Shown here piece after piece: positions 1-7,377 of a DNA stretch of 17,129 nt (positions are counted from its first letter, which is position 1; the number at the start of each line of letters is the position of its first letter). Location of the stretch: positions 1 to 17,129 of the forward strand of contig JAXHVA010000090.1 of NCBI GenBank assembly GCA_034189035.1, read 5' to 3'. The DNA comes from JAUXFK01 sp034189035 (GTDB lineage Bacteria > Desulfobacterota > UBA8473). The translations under genes and the position numbers were made by a program. The notes beneath the pieces were generated by a model that was not told the DNA's origin, did not search any database, and saw only the letters and a list, made by a program, of their open reading frames with translations.

Positions 1-2
1 AG

Positions 3-152
3 TTAGATAAGAAGGCCACGAGCATATCCTGGCTCGGGAATAAACGCCTGCAGTTCGAGTTTCATTGATGAGTGAAGATCAATTATGTCTCACATAGCGG
101 TGCGAAAATCGCTGTTTAATGGATATTGAGTTGTCACGGCAATGGCAGTCAT
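3..152 (-). pseudogene. Short minus-strand reading frame with internal TGA
   Basis: From ATG at 152 the frame reads MTAIAVTTQYPLNSDFRTAM, then TGA (92-90), then 28 further codons ending in GYARGLLI and TAA at 5-3. The composition looks coding-like, but the product is not recognised. It is probably a gene relic whose first codons were copied into the inverted repeat. Selenocysteine use is very unlikely without a recognisable element. This is a low-confidence call. Confidence 0.25.
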
Positions 153-227
153 ATTATAACCCGTTCAAAACTCACTACATCACTCAAACAGTTACACGCG
201 TTATAATATGACTGCCATTGCCGTGAC
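133..227. repeat. Perfect 28-bp inverted repeat with 39-bp spacer
   Basis: Bases 133-160 are the exact reverse complement of 200-227. Pairing extends a few bases into the spacer (162-164 with 196-198) after one mismatch. Each arm contains TTATAAT followed directly by ATG, so identical MTAIAV start segments read outward in both directions: leftward from 152, and rightward from about 207, the latter ending at TAA after 15 codons. It could form a long cruciform or RNA hairpin. No T-run follows to make it an ordinary terminator. It may be a transposon or MITE relic or a divergent control element; I do not recognise the family. Confidence 0.85.
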
Positions 228-288
228 CGATTTTTACAAAGAGAAGCAAAGATAAAGATATAACGAGGACTCTTTACAAGAAAATCAA

Positions 289-317
289 TTGACTATCCCA
301 TACAATTAGCTTAATAT
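289..317 (+). promoter_or_regulatory. Sigma70-type promoter of the dehydrogenase cluster
   Basis: TTGACT (289-294) and TAATAT (312-317) are separated by exactly 17 bp, about 70 bp before the chosen start at 385. A perfect palindrome, AGCTTAATATAAGCT (308-322), covers the -10 box and could be an operator. A second TATAAT lies at 322-327 without a well-placed -35. The promoter match is clear by eye; its regulation is inference. Confidence 0.6.
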
Positions 318-384
318 AAGCTATAATATACATGATGGATTTCATGTTTCATCAAATTTCATGCGAATGTGGAGAGGATTTAAT

Positions 385-1542
385 ATGGAAAAGGTAAAGA
401 AGGTTTCTGTTGTCGGTATTGGTGGAGTTGGAACGAACGCTGCTTGTTTTAGCACGGACATAGCTCAGCATGTAGTTATCTATAATCGTAAACGTACACA
501 AGACGACGAAAGGGTCGATGGAATATGCCGGGACATGTATGATGCTGTTTGCGCATCTACCGGCTGTCGAATTACCGGAACAAACTCTTATGAAGATATG
601 GCAGACAGTGATTTTGTTGCCATAACAATTGGTTTGGGAAGGGAATATCCCTATGAGACAAGAGACATGCTGTTTTTCAGAAATGCCTCCCTGATGAAGT
701 CATGTTTAGACAGTATATACAACGTTGCACCGAACGCCCGGGTAATCATCTCAACCAACCCGGTCGACTATATGGGGACAATAGCCCTGAAAGCAGGATT
801 CAAAGAGGGGAATATCCTCTGTCTTGGAGGTGAAGTAGACAAAGCGCGTCTGGCACGCCTGATCTGTTCTGCCTTACAGACAAAGACAGGACGATACGTA
901 AGTCCTGAAGAGATTACAGATATCTACGTCCTTGGAAGCCACGGTCCGACCATGATTCCAGTTTTTTCAAATGGAAAATTCGAAGGCAAACCCCTTGGAG
1001 ATATCCTCGATAATGATACAATGGAAAAGATCGTCAAAGGAACCCGATCCGAAGGGGCTACCATAACGAAAAAAAGAGGAAAGTCCGCTATTATAGGCCC
1101 TGGTGCTGCAATGGCAAGGATGATAAGCAAGATAACCAACGGTGAAGAACTGCTCGCGCATACATACTTCCAGGTTGATGAGTTAAAACAATTCGGTGTA
1201 CAAAACATAAAATGCGACAAGGCATTTTTAGGCCTTCCCTTTAAGATAGTCAATAACGAAAAAAGAATCACAAAGATCGAGATGTCAGAGAGTGAACAGT
1301 CCGCTTTAGAAAAGTTCATCGAAGGCCAAGGCAACAGAGACAATGAAGTTGAAACCATCCTCTCAAAGACGCAAGAAGGCCTGTCTGAAAGTGAAAAGAT
1401 CGAGAATTTCATCGGTTTTATGAAGCAAAAAGGGGTGATTATAAGACCCTTACCTGAAGAAGTCGATACATATGAGACATATAAAGAAGGGGATGGTCAT
1501 GAAAGTGCAGCTACGATGAATATCAAAAAGTATGTCGGTTAA
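385..1542 (+). CDS. Malate/lactate dehydrogenase-family 2-hydroxyacid dehydrogenase
   Basis: The product is a cytoplasmic NAD(P)-dependent 2-hydroxyacid/2-oxoacid oxidoreductase of the LDH/MDH superfamily. From the start at 385 (GGAGAGG at 371-377, 7-bp spacing; an in-frame ATG at 361 lacks such a site) the protein has 385 residues. The Rossmann motif GIGGVG is at 11-16, the substrate-loop arginines at R86 and R93, NPVD at 125-128, the catalytic Asp/Arg pair at D152 and R155, and the catalytic histidine at H186 in LGSHGPTM, so the active site looks intact. The end of beta-2 reads YNRKR (N34, R35) where NAD-dependent members usually carry Asp, which suggests NADP preference. A charged C-terminal extension of about 70 residues goes beyond the usual 310-330. 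Substrate is unknown; the oxidoreductase operon just downstream suggests it makes or uses a 2-oxoacid. Confidence 0.85.
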   Translation: MEKVKKVSVVGIGGVGTNAACFSTDIAQHVVIYNRKRTQDDERVDGICRDMYDAVCASTGCRITGTNSYEDMADSDFVAITIGLGREYPYETRDMLFFRNASLMKSCLDSIYNVAPNARVIISTNPVDYMGTIALKAGFKEGNILCLGGEVDKARLARLICSALQTKTGRYVSPEEITDIYVLGSHGPTMIPVFSNGKFEGKPLGDILDNDTMEKIVKGTRSEGATITKKRGKSAIIGPGAAMARMISKITNGEELLAHTYFQVDELKQFGVQNIKCDKAFLGLPFKIVNNEKRITKIEMSESEQSALEKFIEGQGNRDNEVETILSKTQEGLSESEKIENFIGFMKQKGVIIRPLPEEVDTYETYKEGDGHESAATMNIKKYVG

Positions 1543-1626
1543 AACCATTGTATATCCTTTCACACATCACTTTTTTTTGCTTCAGGAAAAGAGGTATTAC
1601 CTTTTATTGAGGAAGGAAGTCAGATA

Positions 1627-2220
1627 ATGAATTCCGAAGATAAAGCAGAGGTAAAAGAACTCAACATTGGATCAAAGATGAAGAGCCTTCGAGAAAAAAA
1701 AAGGCTTTCATTAGAAAATATAGCGAAAAAGACAGGGATATCCCCTTTATTGCTCTCTCAAATTGAAAGTGAAGTGGTCACACCCCCGATTGCAACACTC
1801 TTAAAAATATCCAAGGCATTGGCTACAGGTATGGGGTATTTTTTTTCTGATGCCCCATCAGATAAGAAATCCATCCTCGTAAAAAAGGGAGAGGGGAAAA
1901 GGCTCCAAAGAAGAAGCCATGAAGAACAGGGAAAAATAGGGTATACCTATGAGTCATTGGCTTACCCAAAGGAAAAGAAATCTATGGAGCCTTTTTTAGT
2001 GGAGTTTGAGAGAAAAGAGAAGAAGGAGCTGATATTTTTCAATCACAAAGGAGAAGAGTTCTTATACCTCTTAGAGGGTCTCCTTGAATTTAATTCCGAT
2101 GAACAGACCTGTGAACTCAGCCCTGGAGACAGCCTCTACTTTGATTCAAATCTTCCTCATGCTTTCCGTGCCCTGGGAAAGAAAAATGCTAGGGCTTTGG
2201 TCGTTATTTATCAAGGATAA
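1627..2220 (+). CDS. XRE-family regulator with C-terminal cupin domain
   Basis: This 197-residue DNA-binding regulator has an N-terminal lambda-repressor-like helix-turn-helix (about 17-71, including LSLENIAKKTGISPLLLSQIE) and a C-terminal cupin_2 sensor domain (about 120-195). Potential cupin metal or ligand residues are H140 and E144 in HKGEEFLYLLEG, and H178 in PGDSLYFDSNLPHAF. Such XRE-cupin proteins usually sense a small molecule and control the adjacent catabolic genes. A GGAAGGAAG ribosome site lies just before the start. It sits 84 bp after the dehydrogenase gene and 40 bp before the oxidoreductase gamma gene, all co-directional, so it is probably the local regulator of the cluster. 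Its ligand is not visible. Confidence 0.88.
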   Translation: MNSEDKAEVKELNIGSKMKSLREKKRLSLENIAKKTGISPLLLSQIESEVVTPPIATLLKISKALATGMGYFFSDAPSDKKSILVKKGEGKRLQRRSHEEQGKIGYTYESLAYPKEKKSMEPFLVEFERKEKKELIFFNHKGEEFLYLLEGLLEFNSDEQTCELSPGDSLYFDSNLPHAFRALGKKNARALVVIYQG

Positions 2221-2260
2221 CACATACTCTAATTAGATAAGCAAAGATTAGAAAACTCAG

Positions 2261-2809
2261 ATGATTGAGATTCGAATTCATGGACGAGGTGGACAGGGAG
2301 CAGTAATCGCCTCCAAGGCGCTTGCAATTGCTTTCTTCCATGAGGGAAAGCATGTTCAGGCTTTTCCCACATTTGGTGTAGAACGCAGGGGTGCACCTGT
2401 TACGGCATTTACCAGGGTGGATGACCATCCCATCCGTTTGAGAAACTTCATATATACCCCCGATCATATCGTTGTCCTCGATGCCACCTTAATCTCATCA
2501 GCGAATGTCACGCAAGGCCTTAAAAAAAACGGTTGGATATTGATCAATACGGATGCTGCCCCATCGAAGTTCAATAATTTTTCAGAGTTTCGAGTCGCAA
2601 CTGTTGATGCGGACAGTATAGCTATTGAATACAGACTGGGGACACCGACTTCCCCAATAGTCAATACTGCAATCCTCGGTGCATTCTCAAAGATTACAGG
2701 TATCGTCAGTCTGAATTCTATACTCGAAGGAATCAGGGATACAGTCCCGTCCAATAAGGCAGGAAATGCTTCTGCAGCAAAAGAAGCCTCATTGAGAGTT
2801 CTTACGTAG
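2261..2809 (+). CDS. 2-oxoacid:acceptor oxidoreductase, gamma subunit
   Basis: This is the 182-residue gamma subunit (domain III type) of a thiamine-diphosphate 2-oxoacid:acceptor oxidoreductase, the PorC/VorC/PadE family. The N-terminal motif GRGGQGAVIASKALA (about 8-22) and FGVERRGAPVTAFTR (about 38-52) are family hallmarks. The length is normal for a free-standing gamma subunit. It is the first of four genes that together supply gamma, NAD(P)/FAD plus delta, alpha and beta functions. The ribosome-binding site is weak, which may mean it is translated from a message shared with the regulator 40 bp upstream. Confidence 0.9.
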   Translation: MIEIRIHGRGGQGAVIASKALAIAFFHEGKHVQAFPTFGVERRGAPVTAFTRVDDHPIRLRNFIYTPDHIVVLDATLISSANVTQGLKKNGWILINTDAAPSKFNNFSEFRVATVDADSIAIEYRLGTPTSPIVNTAILGAFSKITGIVSLNSILEGIRDTVPSNKAGNASAAKEASLRVLT

Positions 2810-2837
2810 CATATCTACTCTGGTGTAAGATAATAAA

Positions 2838-4595
2838 ATGGACAAGCAGATTACATTCGATAAAAAAGAAGACCTGCCACTGGTTACCTCGTCTTTTGAA
2901 AGTATGGCTTGGAATAAGACCGGGGACTGGAGATACTTAAAACCTATATTCCAGGATAAGACTCCCCCCTGTAATAATTCATGCCCGGCCGGGGAAGATG
3001 TACAAGGCTATCTGTATCTGGTTCAAAAAAAGAGATATAAAGAAGCATGGAGCCTTATAAAAGAAGAGAATCCCCTGCCCGCTGTATGCGGCAGGGCATG
3101 TATGCATCCATGTGAGGATTTTTGCAATAGAGGAGAGTTCGACGAGCCCATAAACATCAGTGCCGTTGAAAGGTTTCTGGCGGATCATGCCATGAAACGA
3201 GGGTATATTCTCTCTCCAATAAAGAGGAAGGAAAAGAAAGAAAAGATCGCGATCATTGGGTCTGGTCCTGCAGGTCTGAGCTGTGCATATCAGCTCAGGA
3301 GGATGGGATATCATATCACTCTCTTCGAGGCATTGCCTGTTCTTGGAGGGATTTTACGGATAGGTATCCCCGACTATCGTCTCCCAAAATACATACTCGA
3401 ACATGAGATCGATACCATATTGGGACTGGGCATTCAAATCCAGACCAAGGCCAGGATCGATAGAGAGACTATCACCAAAGACATGAAAGACTTTCAAGCA
3501 ATATTTATTGCTACTGGATCTCATATAAGCACACGCCTCGGGATTGCCGGGGAAGACAGCGGTTCGGTCATGTCCGGTCTCGATTTCTTAAAAGATATAC
3601 ACCTTGGAAAGAAGGTTCCACTAGGCAAGAAAGTGGCTGTTATCGGCGGAGGCAACACAGCCATCGATGCAGCCAGACTGGTCTTGCGACTGGGTGCAAA
3701 ACCCTTCATCCTTTATCGAAGAACACCTGGGGAGATGCCTGCCATCAAAAGTGAAGTGATTCAAGCAGAGAAGGAAGGGATAGAGATATCGTATCTCATA
3801 TCCCTCACAAGAATCGTACCCCAAGGTGATAGAGTCATAACACTGGAATGTGTAAAGAACAGGTCAGGACCACCAGATGCCAGCGGAAAGAAGACACTCA
3901 TAGAGATCAAAGACTCCCATTTTCAAATAGAAGCGGACAATATCATTTCCGCAATTGGAGAAGTCCCTGATATCTCTATCCTCCCGCAAGAGATAGATGT
4001 AAAAAACCAGTTAATCGTCACAGATGAGAGCCTGGAGACAACAATGAATGGCATCTTTGCCGGAGGAGACGTAAAGTCTCCTTTACGATCCATTGCACAT
4101 GCTATCGGATCAGGCAAAAGGGCAGCTATTTCAATCGATAGATATCTCAAGGCAAAGACCCTGGAAGATGTGATGGATACGATAAGGATAGGCGATGGAC
4201 CCAGCCTGTCAATGAGAAGTTATCTTAAACGAGACGATCCGTCCAGAAGAAAAAGCAAGGAAGTCGTTAGGTTCAGGGACATCAATATTGACTATTTTGA
4301 GCAAAGCTCCAGACATGCAGTACAGACCCTTTCGATTGATCAAAGCATATCTTCTAATAAAGAGGTGCATCTTGGTTTTCCATGTGAAACCGCTTTACAA
4401 GAAGCGAACAGATGTTTCAGTTGCGGGGTCTGTAACCACTGCGATAATTGTTATCTATTCTGTTCTGATCTGGCAGTCATAAAACAGAAGGGCAAAATCC
4501 GGAATACGATCGATTATGACCACTGTAAGGGATGCGGCGTATGCGCTGAAGAATGTCCTAGAGACTGTATATACATGGAGAGGGAAGAGAAATGA
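2838..4595 (+). CDS. GltD-like FAD/NAD(P) flavoprotein fused to ferredoxin-type delta subunit
   Basis: A 585-residue fusion. Residues 45-96 carry the Cys set of GltD-type proteins (C45, C49, C84, C88, C92, C96) for Fe-S binding. An FAD Rossmann motif GSGPAG lies at 141-146, an NAD(P)H motif GGGNTA at 270-275 with YRR at 293-295, and the second FAD motif GIFAGGD at 405-411. The last 60 residues are a 2[4Fe-4S] ferredoxin domain: C532/C535/C538/C542 and C563/C566/C569/C573, plus extra C526, C529 and C577. In phenylglyoxylate:NAD+ oxidoreductase these roles belong to separate PadH and PadF subunits. The protein probably moves electrons between the TPP-containing core and NAD(P). It follows gamma by 28 bp and overlaps the alpha gene by ATGA at 4592-4595. 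NAD versus NADP is not settled; YRR leans to NADP. Confidence 0.9.
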   Translation: MDKQITFDKKEDLPLVTSSFESMAWNKTGDWRYLKPIFQDKTPPCNNSCPAGEDVQGYLYLVQKKRYKEAWSLIKEENPLPAVCGRACMHPCEDFCNRGEFDEPINISAVERFLADHAMKRGYILSPIKRKEKKEKIAIIGSGPAGLSCAYQLRRMGYHITLFEALPVLGGILRIGIPDYRLPKYILEHEIDTILGLGIQIQTKARIDRETITKDMKDFQAIFIATGSHISTRLGIAGEDSGSVMSGLDFLKDIHLGKKVPLGKKVAVIGGGNTAIDAARLVLRLGAKPFILYRRTPGEMPAIKSEVIQAEKEGIEISYLISLTRIVPQGDRVITLECVKNRSGPPDASGKKTLIEIKDSHFQIEADNIISAIGEVPDISILPQEIDVKNQLIVTDESLETTMNGIFAGGDVKSPLRSIAHAIGSGKRAAISIDRYLKAKTLEDVMDTIRIGDGPSLSMRSYLKRDDPSRRKSKEVVRFRDINIDYFEQSSRHAVQTLSIDQSISSNKEVHLGFPCETALQEANRCFSCGVCNHCDNCYLFCSDLAVIKQKGKIRNTIDYDHCKGCGVCAEECPRDCIYMEREEK

Positions 4596-5746
4596 TCAAG
4601 GTAATGATCGGAAACCATGCTGTATCTTACGGGGTAATGCTCTCCAGGGTACAGGTCATAGCTGCATACCCGATAACTCCCCAAACCTCTATTGTGGAGG
4701 AACTCTCTGAGTTCTGCGCAGACGGACACCTGGATGCAAGGTTTATCAAAGTGGAATCCGAACATTCGGCCATGGCATGCTGCATTGGTGCATCTGCAGC
4801 AGGGGCCAGGACCTTTACAGCCACATCATCCCAGGGGATTGCATTGATGCATGAAATGCTGCATTGGGCAACAGGCGCCAGGCTGCCCATTGTTATGGCA
4901 AACGTGAACAGGGCATTGGGTGCCCCGTGGAACATCTGGAATGATCAGACTGACTCCCTTTCCCAAAGAGACACCGGCTGGTTACAGTTTTATTGCGAAA
5001 GCAACCAGGAGGTTCTCGACACAGTGATTCAGGCGTACAGGATATCTGAAGAGGTCTTATTGCCAACTATGCTGGTTCTGGATGCCTTCTTTCTTTCTCA
5101 TACAGCAGAAGCAGTGGATGTGCCGGATGTCCAGGATGTCGATAGATATCTTCCACGATATCAGCCCAGACACAGACTTGATGTTGAAAATCCCCATTCC
5201 TTTGGAAATCTCGCTACTCCTGAATATTATCAGGAGTTTCGCAACAAGATCCAAGACGACATGATACGGGCGAGAACCGTTGCAAAAAAAGCCGATAAAG
5301 ATTTTGAGAGCATCTTTCATAGAAGCTATGGATTCACAGAAGCGTACCAATGTGAAGATGCGGATCTCATCCTGGTCACTTCAGGTACGGTAGTGAGTAC
5401 GTCGAGGATCGTCATAGATGATCTCAGAAAAGAGGGCCACAACGTAGGACTTTTTAAGATAAGGATGTTTCGTCCGTTTCCCTTTGAAGATGTTATTGCT
5501 GTCTTAAAAGATGCAAAAAAGGTTGCAGTACTCGACAGGGCAATATCATTCGGACACAGCGGGATATTTGCTCAGGAGGTAAAGTCTGCAATGTATAACC
5601 AGCCCTCAAAGCCCCTGATCTACAGTTACATTACAGGACTTGGCGGATTGGACGTAACACCGCGCATCATTACAGAGATCATCAATGATGCCTATGAACG
5701 GGATATACCACTCCAAGAGAGCATTTGGATAGGAGGAAAGTCATGA
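4592..5746 (+). CDS. 2-oxoacid:acceptor oxidoreductase, alpha subunit
   Basis: This 384-residue alpha subunit of the pyruvate/2-ketoisovalerate/phenylglyoxylate oxidoreductase family (PorA/PadG type) binds the pyrimidine part of TPP with beta and helps form the CoA/substrate site. YPITPQTS (26-33) is the classic domain I motif. ESEHSAMACCIGASAAGARTF and the SSQGIALMHEML segment match the conserved TPP-interface region, and the C-terminal part is the domain II fold ending in TGLGGLD. Its start overlaps the previous stop by ATGA (4592-4595), and its own stop overlaps the beta start (5743-5746), indicating translational coupling. Substrate preference cannot be assigned from the motifs alone. Confidence 0.9.
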   Translation: MIKVMIGNHAVSYGVMLSRVQVIAAYPITPQTSIVEELSEFCADGHLDARFIKVESEHSAMACCIGASAAGARTFTATSSQGIALMHEMLHWATGARLPIVMANVNRALGAPWNIWNDQTDSLSQRDTGWLQFYCESNQEVLDTVIQAYRISEEVLLPTMLVLDAFFLSHTAEAVDVPDVQDVDRYLPRYQPRHRLDVENPHSFGNLATPEYYQEFRNKIQDDMIRARTVAKKADKDFESIFHRSYGFTEAYQCEDADLILVTSGTVVSTSRIVIDDLRKEGHNVGLFKIRMFRPFPFEDVIAVLKDAKKVAVLDRAISFGHSGIFAQEVKSAMYNQPSKPLIYSYITGLGGLDVTPRIITEIINDAYERDIPLQESIWIGGKS

Positions 5747-6618
5747 GTTCAACCATGCCCAAGCAAGAATTCATAAGCCCAGGGCACATGGCATGTCCTG
5801 GTTGCGGAGCAGCACTTGCAATGCGCTACATACTGAATGTACTGGGAGAAAAGACGGTTATCGTCATCCCCGCTTCATGCTGGTCGGTTATTGACGGTGT
5901 CTTCCCCTATTCCTCAGTCAGGGTTCCTCTCTTTCACACTGCCTTTGAAACCGCTGCATCCGTTGCATCAGGGATAAAAGCCGGCCTCGATATTCAGGGT
6001 GATACAGAAACAACAGTGCTTGCATTTGCCGGTGATGGATCAACCTTTGACATTGGATTTCAGGCCTTATCCGGTGCTGCAGAGAGAAACGAGAATTTCA
6101 TTTATGTCTGTTATGATAATGAGGCGTATATGAATACAGGGATCCAGCGAAGCTCGGCCACACCTTACGGGGCATGGACAACAACCACGCCTGTCAGACA
6201 CCCAAAGGACAGGCCCAAAAAGCGAATCCTTGAGATTATGGCTGCTCATGAAATACCCTACGCTGCAACCGCCACTATTGCCTATCCTGATGATCTCAGT
6301 GCAAAGGTAAAAAAGGCAAAGGAGATATATGGAACAAAATTCTTACACATATTCTCTCCATGCCCTACCGGATGGAAGAGCAAGTCAAGCCAGATCATAA
6401 AGATCGCAAGACTCGCTGTACATACAAAGGTATTCCCCCTGTATGAAGTGGAGAACGGTTTCACCTTTCATATCAACATGGAACCGAAAAACATACCTGT
6501 TAGAGAATACCTGAAACTCCAGGATAGGTTTTCCCATTTATCCGAAGAGGATATTGCCGATATACAAAGGCAGGTAGATGAAGAATGGGAACACCTTCTA
6601 AAAAGGGCACTTTACTGA
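5743..6618 (+). CDS. 2-oxoacid:acceptor oxidoreductase, beta (TPP-binding) subunit
   Basis: This 291-residue beta subunit binds the TPP diphosphate and the proximal [4Fe-4S] cluster. Start 5743 is chosen because AGGAGG (5731-5736) sits 6 bp upstream and the ATG overlaps the alpha stop as ATGA; an in-frame ATG at 5725 lacks this. Cluster ligands are C18 and C21 in CPGCG, C46 in ASCWS, and C207 in SPCPTGW. The TPP/Mg motif runs from GDGS (98-101) to DNEAY (125-129). The DNEAYMNTGIQRS and GAWTTTTP segments are typical of the pyruvate-type family, which includes phenylglyoxylate enzymes. It is the last gene of the operon; no clear terminator follows. Confidence 0.9.
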   Translation: MSSTMPKQEFISPGHMACPGCGAALAMRYILNVLGEKTVIVIPASCWSVIDGVFPYSSVRVPLFHTAFETAASVASGIKAGLDIQGDTETTVLAFAGDGSTFDIGFQALSGAAERNENFIYVCYDNEAYMNTGIQRSSATPYGAWTTTTPVRHPKDRPKKRILEIMAAHEIPYAATATIAYPDDLSAKVKKAKEIYGTKFLHIFSPCPTGWKSKSSQIIKIARLAVHTKVFPLYEVENGFTFHINMEPKNIPVREYLKLQDRFSHLSEEDIADIQRQVDEEWEHLLKRALY

Positions 6619-6723
6619 AATCTGCCGGAGTTTATACTCTATTGACCACCTCTTTCGTCTCCTCTTTGATTTTCTGATACCTTTCTGTTTTTCTAACTGT
6701 TTCGTTTTTTTTTGCGCCGGTGA

Positions 6724-7262
6724 TTTCAATCATGTTTTGTTAGTCTCCTTTCCAGTTCACGCTCCAGAAAAGCTACCTCCAAAGTAAAACCAACTCTTAT
6801 AAAAGCACTCAACAGGAAACATCTCCAATGGGGAGCGCCTGTTTTTATTCGAATATTTAAACAATCAAACGAATTAGAACTCTGGGTACAAAATGAAAAT
6901 AAATTCGATTTATTTCGGACGGTTATCCAAATAAATATGATCTGGCTCATAATCGCACAGGTGGTTTAATTATGGTACATGGTAACTGTGTTTCAATTGG
7001 TTGTTTTGCCATGACAGATAAGAACATAGAAAAGATTTATGCTTTGGCAGATGCAGCTTTACGTAATGGACAAAAATTTCGTGTTCACATATTTCCTTCT
7101 CGCATGACAGAAAAAAATATGAAAGCATACCATATATCGAAATGGTTTCCCTTCTGGGATAATCTTAAAGAGGGTTATGATTTTTTTGAAAAATATAGGG
7201 AACCACCAAATGTACTTGTGAAAAACAACCGGCACCTATTTGAAAAAGACAAAAATAACTAA
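6724..7262 (+). pseudogene. YafK-type L,D-transpeptidase relic with internal deletion
   Basis: Two frames give the two ends of one murein L,D-transpeptidase. From 6724 (just after a stop, with no start codon) the frame contains KPTLIKALNRKHLQWGAPVF and continues to FDLFRT. At about 6921 the reading must jump one base to GYPNKYDLAHNRTGG and MVHGNCVSIGCFAMTD, then the family tail FPFW.NLKEGYDFFEKYREPP up to 7262. The active-site motif H-G-x-C-x-S-x-G-C survives. About 45-50 residues normally present between the LFRT and GYPN segments (the GDGQ/PEGFY part, by recollection of the family) are missing, as is the signal peptide. The ATG at 6972 is therefore an internal methionine and not a true start. 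Confidence 0.75.
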
Positions 7263-7362
7263 CCAATACGTATTGACATAACCTGAAAGGGCGTTTTCAA
7301 TCTGTTGTTCAAGAAGCGCGGTCTATGAGTATCTTTGTATTCATTAACCCTCTTTTTGGCGG

Positions 7363-7376
7363 CTCAGTTTTCTGAG
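7363..7376. repeat. Small hairpin between convergent relic genes
   Basis: CTCAG-TTTT-CTGAG forms a perfect 5-bp stem just beyond the end of the minus-strand crotonase gene (7378) and about 100 bp after the transpeptidase relic. No T-run follows on either strand, so a terminator role is weak. Confidence 0.3.
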
Positions 7377-7377
7377 T

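Larger units (their letters stand above)
1..360. other. Noncoding leader upstream of the dehydrogenase gene
   Basis: No convincing intact gene lies here. The stretch holds a large perfect inverted repeat (133-160 and 200-227), a short minus-strand reading frame interrupted by TGA (3-152), and a promoter-like sequence (289-317) that probably serves the downstream dehydrogenase gene. Each is described separately. Confidence 0.6.

Noticed and set aside
3..152. Selenocysteine reading of the TGA in the minus-strand frame
   Set aside because: The frame is short with no known family, no recognisable SECIS-like context was identified, and the locus looks degraded.
924..1412. 162-codon minus-strand open frame inside the dehydrogenase gene
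   Set aside because: It lies fully antisense to a gene with intact catalytic motifs, and its translation has no recognisable features.
2464..2754. Minus-strand open frame inside the gamma subunit gene
   Set aside because: It is an antisense shadow of a clearly conserved coding region.
6726..6950. 74-codon minus-strand open frame
   Set aside because: The + strand encodes recognisable transpeptidase N-terminal sequence over the same bases.
7363..7376. Intrinsic terminator between the convergent genes
   Set aside because: The stem is perfect but only 5 bp, with no adjacent T-run on either strand.
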